Shown: positions 19,407-27,508, counted from the first letter of the stretch. The stretch: 64,000 nucleotides of DNA from CAVUCH01 sp963763095 (GCA_963763095.1 CAVXNR010000009.1:215940-279939), one strand, 5' to 3'. A program made the numbers and translations. The notes: generated from the sequence alone by a model not told the origin.

Positions 19407-19602
19407 GGGCTAAGGGCTAAGGGCTAAGGGCTGAGGGCTAAGGGCTAAGGGCTGAGGGCTAAGGGCTGAGGCTAAAGGACTGACCGCTGACCGCTGACCG
19501 CTGATCGCTGACGGCGAACAGTCAACCGTCAACGGTCAACAGTCAACGGTGAACGGTCGACGGTCAACGGTTAACGGTCAACGGTTAACGGTCAACGGTT
19601 GA
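19407..19602. repeat. Mosaic heptanucleotide tandem repeat, 28 units in one register
   Basis: Twenty-eight 7-base units follow one another without a slip. Units 1-9 are GGGCTAA or GGGCTGA; units 10-11 are GGCTAAA and GGACTGA; units 12-14 are CCGCTGA and unit 15 TCGCTGA; unit 16 is CGGCGAA; units 17-28 are CAGTCAA, CCGTCAA, CGGTCAA, CGGTTAA and close variants. The unit sequence drifts while the 7-base phase and the terminal AA/GA are kept. It fills the spacer between the esterase gene (divergent) and the Tat oxidoreductase gene. It is not a CRISPR: units are adjacent, with no spacers. Confidence 0.95.
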
Positions 19603-19645
19603 GGGTCCTTGCATTCGAGTAGGCATTCGGCCTACAACGAGGACC

Positions 19646-20989
19646 ATGCAACGTCGTGATTTCCTCCGAGCGATGGCGATTGGTGCGGCCGGGAGCGCGG
19701 CGTGGCCGATGCACCTCGATGCCTGGGCGGCCAAGCCGCTGCGGGTCGGGCTGATTGGATCCGGCTGGTACGGCAAGTGCGACCTGTTCCGGCTGATTCA
19801 GGTGGCACCGGTCGAAATCGTGTCCCTCTGTGATGTGGACAAGCAGTTGCTGGCGGACGCGGCTACGCAGGTGGCGGCGCGGCAGGTCTCCAGGAAGACG
19901 CCGCGCACCTATGGCGACTATCGCCGGATGCTCGCGGAGCGGGACCTCGATCTCGTGATCATCGCGACGCCGGACCACTGGCACGCGCTGACCGCGATCG
20001 AGGCGATGAAGGCCGGTGCCGATCTGTACCTGCAGAAACCAATCAGCGTGGACGTCGCCGAGGGTCAGGCCATACTGGCGGCCGCACGGCAGTACAAGCG
20101 GGTGGTGCAGGTCGGCACGCAGCGCCGCAGCACGCCACACCTCGTGAGGGCGCGCGATCGCATCGTGCGCGAGGGGAAGCTGGGCACCGTCGGCCTTGTC
20201 GAGATCTACTGCTACTACCAGATGCGGACCCGTGAGAACCCGCCCGACGAGGCGCCGCCGCCGCATCTGGACTACGACATGTGGACCGGCCCCGCGCCGC
20301 TGCGACCCTACAACCGCCTGGTGCACCCGCGCGGGTGGCGCGCCTTCATGGAATATGGAAACGGTATCGTCGGCGACATGTGCATCCACATGCTCGACGC
20401 GGTCCGGTGGATGCTCGACCTGGGCATGCCCACGCGCATCGGATCGACCGGCGGCGTCCTCGTCGACAAGGCCAGCAAGGCGAACATCACGGATACGCAA
20501 GCCGCCACGTTCGACTTTCCGGGCCTGCGCGTCGTCTGGACGCACCGGACCTATGGCGACCCGCCAGACGCGAAGTATCCGTGGGGCATGACGTTCTACG
20601 GCGACAAGGGGACCCTCAAGGCGAGCGTGATGAGCTACGACTTCACCCCCCATGGAGACGGCACGCCCGTGCACGAGGACGTGGTCTACGAGCTGGAGCA
20701 GTTCCCGGAGGACAGGACGGAGAAGGACCTCGAACGCCACGTCGCTCCTGCCATCCGCGCCCACATGAACGACCTGCTGCACGCGATCACCACGCGCGGC
20801 ACGCCGGTGGCAGACATCGAGCAGGGGTACATGTCGACGGCGGCCTGCATCCTGGCGAACGTCTCGATGGAGCTCGGCCGCTCCGTACAGTGGGATCATG
20901 CGCAAGGCATCGTGACCCGGGACGACGAGGCAAACAGGTTCCTGCGCCGGCCCTACCGCTCGCCCTGGATTCACCCGGGCGCGTCATGA
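19646..20989 (+). CDS. Tat-exported Gfo/Idh/MocA-family oxidoreductase
   Basis: This 447-residue protein starts with a twin-arginine signal (MQRRDFLRAMAIGAAGSAAW), so it is probably exported folded with its NAD(P) bound. The Rossmann domain shows VGLIGSGWYGKCDLFRL and the YLQKPI motif in place of EKP. The C-terminal domain keeps GNGIVGDMCIHMLDAVRWML and the GDKGTLKAS loop seen in glycosidase-like members such as the GH109 and planctomycete 'inosose' groups. The substrate is not known; carbohydrate is likely. It overlaps the next gene by four bases. Confidence 0.87.
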   Translation: MQRRDFLRAMAIGAAGSAAWPMHLDAWAAKPLRVGLIGSGWYGKCDLFRLIQVAPVEIVSLCDVDKQLLADAATQVAARQVSRKTPRTYGDYRRMLAERDLDLVIIATPDHWHALTAIEAMKAGADLYLQKPISVDVAEGQAILAAARQYKRVVQVGTQRRSTPHLVRARDRIVREGKLGTVGLVEIYCYYQMRTRENPPDEAPPPHLDYDMWTGPAPLRPYNRLVHPRGWRAFMEYGNGIVGDMCIHMLDAVRWMLDLGMPTRIGSTGGVLVDKASKANITDTQAATFDFPGLRVVWTHRTYGDPPDAKYPWGMTFYGDKGTLKASVMSYDFTPHGDGTPVHEDVVYELEQFPEDRTEKDLERHVAPAIRAHMNDLLHAITTRGTPVADIEQGYMSTAACILANVSMELGRSVQWDHAQGIVTRDDEANRFLRRPYRSPWIHPGAS

Positions 20990-22245
20990 ACATCGCCATC
21001 CTGACCAACGAGTACCCGCCGTACGTGTACGGCGGCGCGGGCGTGCACGTCGAGTACCTCACGCGTGAGCTCGCCGCGCTGGACGAGGGGCGCCACCACG
21101 TCCAGGTCCTGTCGTTCGGCGATCAGCGGGAGCGCTTGCAGAACCTGTCGGTCACGGGCATCGAGCCGCCAGTGACTCTGCCGGCGCAGGATCCGCGACA
21201 CGCGAAGCTGTTTGCCACGCTGCTGCAGGACCTGCTGATGAGCGGCACACTGGCCGACGCGGACGTCGTGCATTGTCACACCTGGTATTCGCACTTTGCG
21301 GGCTGCCTCGTGAAGGTGCTGCAGAACATCCCGCTCGTGCTGACGACGCACTCGCTCGAGCCGCACCGCCCCTGGAAAGCAGAACAGCTCGGGACGGCGT
21401 ATCACGCGTCCACCTGGATCGAGCGCACCGCGTACGAGAACGCGGACGGCGTCGTTGCCGTGTCGGCCTCGATGCGACAGGACGTGCAAGCGCTCTACGG
21501 CGTCGCGCCGGAGCGAATCCGGGTGATTCACAACGGCATCGACCTGCAGCAGTACCGTCCGACGCCCGATCCCGCCGTCCTCACCGAGTTCGGCATCGAT
21601 CACGCGATCCCGTTCGTGCTGTTCGTGGGACGGATCACGCGGCAGAAGGGGATCATCCACCTGGTCAACGCGATCAAGTACTTCCACCCGGGCGTGCAGG
21701 TGGTACTGTGCGCGGGCGCTCCCGACACAGCGGCGATTGCGGAGGAGATGGCAGCGGCGGTCGACCGGGCCCGGGCCGCTACGACGACCCCCATCATCTG
21801 GGTCCCCGAGATGCTGTCGAAGGCGCGTGTCATTGCGCTCTACACGCACGCGGCGATCTTCGTCTGCCCGTCGGTGTACGAGCCGTTCGGCATCATCAAC
21901 CTCGAGGCGATGGCGTGCGAAACGCCCGTCGTGGCGTCGGCCGTTGGCGGAATCCCGGAGGTCGTGGAACACGGGGAAACGGGTTTGCTCGTCCCGTCAG
22001 AGGCCATCGGCTCGTCGGACGTCGAGCCGCGCCACCCGGAGCAGTTCGCGCGCGATCTCGCCGCGTGCGTGAATAAGCTGTTGGACGATCCTCACCTGCG
22101 CGCGACGATGGCCCGGAAGGCGCGCCGGCGCGTCGAGGAACATTTCAGCTGGACCAGCATCGCGCGGCAGACGCTGGCGTTCTACGAGGCGCTGGTGAAC
22201 GGCGGGCCCGCGGATCGCAGCCGCCAGCGCGGGGCCGCCGGGTAG
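20986..22245 (+). CDS. GT4 glycosyltransferase, actinobacterial glycogen-synthase type
   Basis: The start is ATG 20986, in a 4-base overlap with the upstream gene. The product of 419 residues begins MNIAILTNEYPPYVYGGAGV, the mark of the GlgA/GlgM group of GT4 enzymes that use ADP-glucose or make maltose-1-phosphate. The C-terminal half holds the nucleotide-sugar site: LFVGRITRQKGI, PSVYEPFGIINLEAMA and ETPVVASAVGGIPEVV. It probably extends or starts alpha-glucan in the cytoplasm. No other glg genes are visible, so its link with the exported oxidoreductase is unexplained. Confidence 0.88.
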   Translation: MNIAILTNEYPPYVYGGAGVHVEYLTRELAALDEGRHHVQVLSFGDQRERLQNLSVTGIEPPVTLPAQDPRHAKLFATLLQDLLMSGTLADADVVHCHTWYSHFAGCLVKVLQNIPLVLTTHSLEPHRPWKAEQLGTAYHASTWIERTAYENADGVVAVSASMRQDVQALYGVAPERIRVIHNGIDLQQYRPTPDPAVLTEFGIDHAIPFVLFVGRITRQKGIIHLVNAIKYFHPGVQVVLCAGAPDTAAIAEEMAAAVDRARAATTTPIIWVPEMLSKARVIALYTHAAIFVCPSVYEPFGIINLEAMACETPVVASAVGGIPEVVEHGETGLLVPSEAIGSSDVEPRHPEQFARDLAACVNKLLDDPHLRATMARKARRRVEEHFSWTSIARQTLAFYEALVNGGPADRSRQRGAAG

Positions 22246-22254
22246 CGCTGGCCT

Positions 22255-22280
22255 GGGGCCGGGACTGAAATCCCGGCCCC
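22255..22280. repeat. REP-like palindrome, possible terminator
   Basis: GGGGCCGGGA (22255-22264) and its perfect reverse complement TCCCGGCCCC (22271-22280) enclose the loop CTGAAA. It lies nine bases after the glycosyltransferase stop. It has no T run but could still end transcription. Similar GC hairpins with a CTTCA or CTGAA-type loop occur at 32344 and 43839. Confidence 0.6.
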
Positions 22281-22419
22281 ACACGTTCTGACCACCAGGC
22301 AACACCCTCGTCGCCCGCGGCACGATCGCGGTTCGACTGGGCTGAGAGCCGCTACCGTGGATCGCCTGGTGAGGTCGGCTGATAGGTCAGACGGGCGCTG
22401 CCCGCGCGCGTTGCGCCAG

Positions 22420-22500
22420 GCATGCCGGCGGATACGCAGCCGGCCGTCCACGACCTCGAAGAGCAACGAGCGCGCGATTATGTGCGTGCCGCGTACGCGT
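22420..22500 (-). pseudogene. Duplicated 3' fragment of the GINT1-like gene
   Basis: These 81 bases match 25422-25505, the coding end of the formyltransferase-GINT1-like gene, except for three substitutions and one 3-base gap. On the minus strand it still reads RVRGTHIIARSLLFEVVDG and RLRIRRHA, against RVRGTHTIARSSLFEVVDG and RLLRIRRHA in the intact gene. Homology stops abruptly on the upstream side. It is a recombination or duplication scar, in the same orientation as the intact copy 3 kb away. Confidence 0.85.
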
Positions 22501-22517
22501 CGTCGGTGACTAGCGCG

Positions 22518-22571
22518 GGATATGGGGTCAGACCCCCTATCCAATCATCAGCGTTTGGGATCTGACCCCAT
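22518..22571. repeat. GGGGTCAGACCCC palindrome and inverted partner
   Basis: GGATATGGGGTC, A, GACCCCCTATCC (22518-22542) is a near-perfect palindrome. Part of it, ATGGGGTCAGA (22522-22532), recurs inverted as TCTGACCCCAT at 22561-22571. The chosen start codon of the next gene (22570) lies in the second copy. Palindromes of this sequence are often seen beside REP-associated transposases in other genomes; no transposase is attached here. Confidence 0.6.
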
Positions 22572-24210
22572 GCCGATATCGGAACCCGCACCTTGCGTCA
22601 GCATCATCGTTCCGGCGTACCAGGCGTCGGCGTTTATCGCCGAAGCACTGCAGTCGATCTTCACCCAGACGTTCCAGGATTTCGAGGTCCTCGTCGTCAA
22701 TGATGGTTCGCCCGACACACCGACCTTTGAGCGGGTGCTAGCCCCGTTCTCCTATCGCATTACTTACGTGAAGCAGCCCAATTCGGGACCCAGCGGCGCT
22801 CGCAACCATGCCATTCGACTGTCGCGCGGGAAGTACCTCGCGTTTCTCGATAGCGACGATGTATGGATGCCCGGATTTCTGCAGGAACAGATTGCCGTTC
22901 TGGAGAGCCGTCCTGACGTGGATGCCGTGTACTGCGATGGCATCAACTTCGGTCTACCGGAATACGCGGGGCGCACTCTCATGAGTCTGACGCCTTCGCA
23001 CGGCGAAGTCACGTTCGAGGCGCTAGTCCACGAGCGGTGCACCGTGCTGACGAGCAGCACTGTCGCTCGAAAGCGGGCGGTCGTCGACGCGGGCCTCTTC
23101 GACGAACGCTTTCGGAGGAGCGAAGACTTTCACCTCTGGCTGCGGATGGCCTTCCGTGGCGCGCACTTCGTCTACACGGCAAGTCAGCTCGTGCGCCACC
23201 GCAGACGTCAAGGCAGTCTGGCGCATAACACGACGGCAATGATGCTCGCGTTCGGGGACGTGCTGCGCGACATCGACCGCTCACTGCCACTCACCGCCAG
23301 GCAGCGCAGACTCGTCCGGCAGAAGATCGCCGCGCGAGAATCAGACATCGCGTTGTTCGAGGGCAAGGGGTTGTTCCTGGCGCAGCGATACGATGCCGCC
23401 CGGTCGGCGATCTGGTTCGCCGCGGCGCTTCAGCCGAACTGGCTGCAGCGGCTTCGACTACGAACGATTGCTCTGGCGATGCGTCTTGCGCCGAGTCTGG
23501 TCCACACGTTGTACTGCATCCGTCGCGGCGGCCCGGACGCGCAGTCCGATACGACGCGAGCGCGTATCTCGCGGCTTGCGAAAGCCACCGCTCGCAATGC
23601 GATGCCGCCTCGCATCCGCTCCGGGCTCAGGCAGACGTTGCAGCTCGCCCCGGCACTGGTCCGTCAGGAGGTGTTCGTGTTCGAGCTGCAGCCCGATCAG
23701 GCGTCGGAACCCGCGGCGCCCTTGGCCGTGCGGCTCTTTTCCGAGGGAGACCGTGCACCCGCCGGGCTGCCATACACGCCGTCCGAGTGTGCCGCATATT
23801 TCGATGATGGCTGGACTCTCGCGGTCTTGTTTCGCGACGAGGCGCCGGTATCGTTCGCATGGACCCGTGTCGCGGCGGCACACCATGTCACCGAGGTATG
23901 CGCGACGGTCGCGACCCCTTCGACAGCCGGTTGGATTGTGCAGTGTGAGACGCCGGTCGAACACCGCGGCCACGGCTACTATCCGATGCTCATTTCGGCT
24001 GTTGCGGCCAGGTGCCCGGCGGAGCGCTGCTACATCTACTGCGTGGCCGCAAACATCGCGTCGCGGAGAGGCATCGAGAAGGCGGGGTTTCGCCGCATCG
24101 CAACCATACGCCGCCGGCTGGGGTGGATTTCCGTCGACGCGCGGTTCGCTGACGTCACAAGCAGGCTGTGGCCGCCTGTTGCCAAAACCTGTGGTGGCCG
24201 GCTCTCGTGA
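22570..24210 (+). CDS. GT2 glycosyltransferase fused to a GNAT-like acyltransferase domain
   Basis: From ATG 22570 the product is 546 residues. Residues about 8-240 form a GT-A fold of family 2: CVSIIVPAYQASAFIAEAL, VLVVNDGSPD, GARNHAIRLSRGKYLAFLDSDD (metal-binding DxD as DSDD) and FRRSEDFHLWLRMAF (acceptor ED). A helical linker follows (about 240-360). The C-terminal part (about 370-546) looks like a GNAT domain, with VRLFSEGDRAPAGLPYT, a central beta region and VEHRGHGYYPMLI then ASRRGIEKAGFRRIATI, the usual acetyl-CoA loop and end. It may transfer a sugar and acylate it. It converges on the FemAB-like gene and lies in a repeat-bounded island. Confidence 0.75.
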   Translation: MPISEPAPCVSIIVPAYQASAFIAEALQSIFTQTFQDFEVLVVNDGSPDTPTFERVLAPFSYRITYVKQPNSGPSGARNHAIRLSRGKYLAFLDSDDVWMPGFLQEQIAVLESRPDVDAVYCDGINFGLPEYAGRTLMSLTPSHGEVTFEALVHERCTVLTSSTVARKRAVVDAGLFDERFRRSEDFHLWLRMAFRGAHFVYTASQLVRHRRRQGSLAHNTTAMMLAFGDVLRDIDRSLPLTARQRRLVRQKIAARESDIALFEGKGLFLAQRYDAARSAIWFAAALQPNWLQRLRLRTIALAMRLAPSLVHTLYCIRRGGPDAQSDTTRARISRLAKATARNAMPPRIRSGLRQTLQLAPALVRQEVFVFELQPDQASEPAAPLAVRLFSEGDRAPAGLPYTPSECAAYFDDGWTLAVLFRDEAPVSFAWTRVAAAHHVTEVCATVATPSTAGWIVQCETPVEHRGHGYYPMLISAVAARCPAERCYIYCVAANIASRRGIEKAGFRRIATIRRRLGWISVDARFADVTSRLWPPVAKTCGGRLS

Positions 24211-24219
24211 ACTTGGCAA

Positions 24220-24236
24220 CCCCGGCTCTGCCGGGG
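24220..24236. terminator. Compact hairpin between convergent genes
   Basis: CCCCGGC (24220-24226), loop TCT, GCCGGGG (24230-24236) is a perfect 7-bp stem in the 30-base gap between two convergent genes. It is well placed to act in both directions, although no T run follows. Confidence 0.5.
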
Positions 24237-24240
24237 ATCC

Positions 24241-25425
24241 TTACCCGGTCCTGAAGTCCGCCGTCGAAGCTTCACGCGAAGACGGAAGGCGGACACGACG
24301 GATTTTGAGACCGGTCTTGCGCGCAAGGAGCGACACCAGTCGTGCCGCCGTTGTGGTGATTCTGCTGGGCGCAACGTGCCAATCGCAGCCGCACTCGACG
24401 ACGCGACCGCCGAAATAGCGCTTGAAATCGGAAATGCCGCCGACAGGATCACCGCTCCCGTAATCTCCATCGGTAATCCCGCCGAAGTCGAAGAACCGAA
24501 CGTTGAGCGAATGCGCCCATGCAATCAGATCCCATGCGAGCGCATAGCCCAAAGGCACTCGGATGTCTGGCGACCGCGTGGATCCCGCCGTGCAGTACTC
24601 GACGCTATCGCCCTGGGAGCATCCCCATGCAAACGCCAGCAGCCGTTCTCCATCGTCAACCGGCGAGAACAGGCCCACGATCCGTGAACGCCGCGGATAC
24701 TCGTTCGAGTACCTGATGATGGCGTTCCACGGCGGCGGTGAGTACTCGCCCGCTGTCCTGTGGAGCGTCTCGCGCAAGAGGTCATCGAGTTGCCGCGCGA
24801 TGGCCGTGTCGGCGATCGGACGGATGGCAAGCCCTTTCTTTGCAGCGGCTCGAATGTGACGCCGTGCCGTCGGATGCAGCGATGCCAGGATTGAGTCGAG
24901 ATTGTCGTGAAGCGGGATGAGCAGAGTTCGAGCGTACTCGCGAGGCGCTGTCGTTGCTGCAAGGCCGGTGCGAGACGCGGCCGTCCGTACCAATTCCAGC
25001 TGTTCTGCGGTGCTCGAGAACGTTTCCAGCTCGAGGCGCAGCACACGGCGCTCGGAGTACGCCAGGCGTCGCAGCACGCGAAACGTCGCTTCGAGCGCAT
25101 CGGTGGCGACGTTCACGCCGAGGCGTTGGACCCGCAGAATACGGTAGCCTGGGAGCGAATTGATCGGCAGGACGTGAATGGCCGTGCCGCCGTGCAGTTC
25201 GCCGCGGTCGTTCGCGACTTCCAGAAACCAGGACTGGAACCCGGCACAATCGCTCCACTCGGGAAAGCTCGAAAACGGAAGGACGTACCCGCTGCCGATC
25301 AGCCGGCGCGCTGCAGCGACTCGATCGGCGAAGTCGACGTAGAGCGAAAATCGATAAGCCCCTTCGGCCTGTTGGAACATCGGTGACATCGCGAACCGCG
25401 TGACCATATACGGGCTGCTAAGCAT
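24241..25425 (-). CDS. FemAB/BioF2-like acyltransferase (GNAT superfamily)
   Basis: This 394-residue protein has two halves with the GNAT/FemAB look. In the second, SILASLHPTARRHIRAAAKK (near 170) is the typical 'phosphate/aminoacyl' helix, followed by a central domain and GYALAWDLIAWAHSLNVRFFDFGGI then GISDFKRYFGGRVVECG. The latter is the strongly conserved end of the BioF2/FemAB-like family that attaches amino acids or acyl groups to lipids or cell-wall precursors. Its start overlaps the stop of the GINT1-like gene by 8 bases, so the two are translated together. An earlier repeat (25403-25420) supplies its first codons; ATGs at 25407 and 25389 are alternatives. Confidence 0.78.
   Translation of the reverse strand: MLSSPYMVTRFAMSPMFQQAEGAYRFSLYVDFADRVAAARRLIGSGYVLPFSSFPEWSDCAGFQSWFLEVANDRGELHGGTAIHVLPINSLPGYRILRVQRLGVNVATDALEATFRVLRRLAYSERRVLRLELETFSSTAEQLELVRTAASRTGLAATTAPREYARTLLIPLHDNLDSILASLHPTARRHIRAAAKKGLAIRPIADTAIARQLDDLLRETLHRTAGEYSPPPWNAIIRYSNEYPRRSRIVGLFSPVDDGERLLAFAWGCSQGDSVEYCTAGSTRSPDIRVPLGYALAWDLIAWAHSLNVRFFDFGGITDGDYGSGDPVGGISDFKRYFGGRVVECGCDWHVAPSRITTTAARLVSLLARKTGLKIRRVRLPSSREASTADFRTG
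25403..25420. repeat. 18-bp direct repeat, left copy
   Basis: The 18 bases ACCATATACGGGCTGCTA are repeated exactly at 27560-27577. This copy lies at the junction of the FemAB-like start and the GINT1-like stop, directly beside the 84-bp repeat at 25422-25505. Confidence 0.85.
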
Positions 25426-27139
25426 GCCGGCGGATACGCAGCAGCCGGCCGTCCACGACTTCGAAGAGCGACGAGCGCGCGATTGTGTGCGTGCCGCGTA
25501 CGCGTGGGTGCCATGACGGCCTGACCGCGTCGATCGGCGTCTCGCGAAACTCGCGCGGGGTGAGACGGTCGATGCGGCTCAGCGTGACCGCGTGGCCGTA
25601 GCCGCCGCGGACGTCCTGCGAGGGGCGGATGAGCGCGTGGCCCTCACGATACAACGCGCCGGCCGACCGTGCATGCGCCGCGTCCGACACGACCGGGTTG
25701 GCGCGGTGTGCGCGCCACGGCCCGAGCGGCGTTTCGGCATAGAAGAGCGAGACCTCGTCGGCGCGCGGGCCTCCGGGCACGCAGAGCGTGACGAACATCC
25801 ACCAGCGGTCATCGTACGCACACACGGTGGCATCGCACGCGTCGACGCCATCGAAGGCGACGCGTGCGAGCTCCCACTCGTCCGGAAACCGCCGGGCGCG
25901 CCAGATCTCCACGCGCCGTCGCGCGCTGGTCTCGGGAATCATGAACCAGTCGCCGCGCCACTGGAACAGCGACGGATACGACAGGTGGTCCGGGCCGGCG
26001 AGCACGGTTACGGGCTGACCCATCCCGTTCGATCCCAGCTCCGCGGCGCCAATCGACCCCCTGCCGTCGCGGTACGAGTAGTCCTCGAAGAACACGAACG
26101 TGCGGCCGTCCTGCTCCGCGAGGAACGGATCGGCGTAGAAGTGGCCAGCCGGCGGGTTCACGATCGTGAACCGATCGTCCGACCCACGGCGGCGGAACGC
26201 GAGGACCCACTGCTCCTGGAACGCCCCGAGCACCTTCTGCTGCAGCCGATACCCGTACGTCTTTGCCAGGAAGCGCACCATCTGCCGGTTCGTCGGTCGC
26301 CGGTAGATGTCGCGCGCGTACGTATTCGGCTCGGTGTACGTCTCGAGCTGCTGCAGCGCGCCCCATCCGCCACGGTGCAGATCCGCGAGCCGGCGCATCA
26401 TGAACTCGGCACTCTTCCAGTACGTCTCGCGCCGGTTCTTGTGCAACGACCCGAACTGCGTGCCGGCAATGGATCGATAGAGAACCTTGCCGCCGTCGAG
26501 CGTGTCCGTCAGCACCTGGAGAGTCGTGCCCGACTCCGCATTGCCCTCGTACATCTCCCAAAACAGTGCGGCCCCTCCACCGTACGCTCGATTGTCGCCG
26601 TGATGCAGCGACCACATGCCGCACGCGGCGGCGTCGAGAATCTCGCCCTTCACGATGCGGAAACCGAAGCGCAGCATCACGTCGAGCCGCGCGTCGCGCG
26701 CCCGCTGCACGTCGTCAGGATGGAACCGATCGACGAACCGCTTGCGCAGTGGCTTGACGCGGAGCAGGTCGGCCTCGCGAACGAGCGGCGTGACGTCCAC
26801 CGGCTCGAACGGGTCGGCGCCCTCGTTGCGGAAGCGCCGGTAATCGGCCGCCTGGTACCACTCCCAGAGCCGGTACGGGGCCGCCGCACGCTGCCGCGCG
26901 AACCACTCGCGCCACGTGGCCGCCGGCCGATCGTCGCTGCCATCCACGATCACCAGCGACAGCGTGAGGAACGGAGCCGCGTTGATGTCTTGCAGAATCT
27001 TGGCGACCCACCGCGGGGCCCTCAGCCCGTCGAGCAGCACGCCGACGCGGAGGGGGCCATCGTAGGCGGCGGGCTCGGGTTGCGTAACGGGCCCGACTGC
27101 GGGGAGCGGCGGCTGTGTATCGAAAGCGTTGGAGACCAT
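25418..27139 (-). CDS. Formyltransferase-GINT1-like beta-propeller fusion
   Basis: This 573-residue protein has an N-terminal formyltransferase-like fold (about 30-240): LRVGVLLDGLRAPRWVAKIL, the RDARLDVMLRFGFRI strand, and ACGMWSLHHGDNRAYGGGAA in place of the usual HxSLLPxxxG, then a GTTLQVLTDTLDGGKVL segment. From about 300 a five-bladed propeller follows, like the N-terminal domain of plant glucosamine inositolphosphorylceramide transferase (GINT1): HFYADPFLAEQDGRTFVFFE, DHLSYPSLFQWRGDWFMIPE and PVVSDAAHARSAGALYR. The fusion suggests formyl or related transfer onto a glycan or glycolipid. The 3' end was also copied to 22420. Confidence 0.75.
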   Translation of the reverse strand: MVSNAFDTQPPLPAVGPVTQPEPAAYDGPLRVGVLLDGLRAPRWVAKILQDINAAPFLTLSLVIVDGSDDRPAATWREWFARQRAAAPYRLWEWYQAADYRRFRNEGADPFEPVDVTPLVREADLLRVKPLRKRFVDRFHPDDVQRARDARLDVMLRFGFRIVKGEILDAAACGMWSLHHGDNRAYGGGAALFWEMYEGNAESGTTLQVLTDTLDGGKVLYRSIAGTQFGSLHKNRRETYWKSAEFMMRRLADLHRGGWGALQQLETYTEPNTYARDIYRRPTNRQMVRFLAKTYGYRLQQKVLGAFQEQWVLAFRRRGSDDRFTIVNPPAGHFYADPFLAEQDGRTFVFFEDYSYRDGRGSIGAAELGSNGMGQPVTVLAGPDHLSYPSLFQWRGDWFMIPETSARRRVEIWRARRFPDEWELARVAFDGVDACDATVCAYDDRWWMFVTLCVPGGPRADEVSLFYAETPLGPWRAHRANPVVSDAAHARSAGALYREGHALIRPSQDVRGGYGHAVTLSRIDRLTPREFRETPIDAVRPSWHPRVRGTHTIARSSLFEVVDGRLLRIRRHA

Positions 27140-27361
27140 CGAGAGTCACCGCGACGTCATGCCGCGTACCTCAGCAAAGCGGGTGCCACCGCCCTCGGCC
27201 CCCAACTGCGCCGCTCATGGGCCAAGGGCCGCTGATGAGAACCAAGCGATTTCGCATGGAATTCTGGTTGGCAGACATCGACAGGTGGTCGTCAGACTAC
27301 TGCGGGACTGTCCGGTCAGACTTCACCCAACCGGCCATCGGCTCTGGTAGCCGATCAGCCG
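27140..27361. other. Spacer without a convincing gene
   Basis: Both strands were read. No frame shows a known domain, a signal peptide or a good start, apart from the transposase remnant that begins just to the right. It is probably leftover DNA of the mobile insertion. Confidence 0.5.
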
Positions 27362-27508
27362 CTACGTGCGCGAGAGCGTGGAATGCTCCGGCGTGGCCTC
27401 CTCCAGACCCAGACCCAGGAAGCCGCGCAGCGCGAGCGAGTCGGCCGTGCGCCACGCGATGCCCAATCCAGGCGTCCGTGTAAGGTCCTTGCGTCGACTC
27501 ATCGCCAT
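27362..27508 (-). pseudogene. Transposase N-terminal fragment (DUF772/IS5-IS1182-like)
   Basis: The minus strand reads from ATG 27508 for 48 codons to TAG 27362-27364: SRRKDLTRTPGLGIAWRTAD, then SLALRGFLGLGLEEA and TPEHSTLSRT. This is the 'ADSL..LR.FLG...EE.TP.HSTLSRTRRLI' start seen in DUF772-type DDE transposases of the IS5/IS1182 group. The stop codon replaces the arginine expected after SRT, and the frame then resumes as RLIG. The catalytic domain is missing. It marks an old insertion within the mosaic island. Confidence 0.7.

Noticed and set aside
19407..19602. CRISPR array
   Set aside because: Repeats are 7 bases long and adjacent, with no spacers. No cas genes are near.
25592..27235. 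547-codon plus-strand frame
   Set aside because: It is the shadow of the GINT1-like gene; the composition is arginine-, histidine- and glutamate-rich with no domain.
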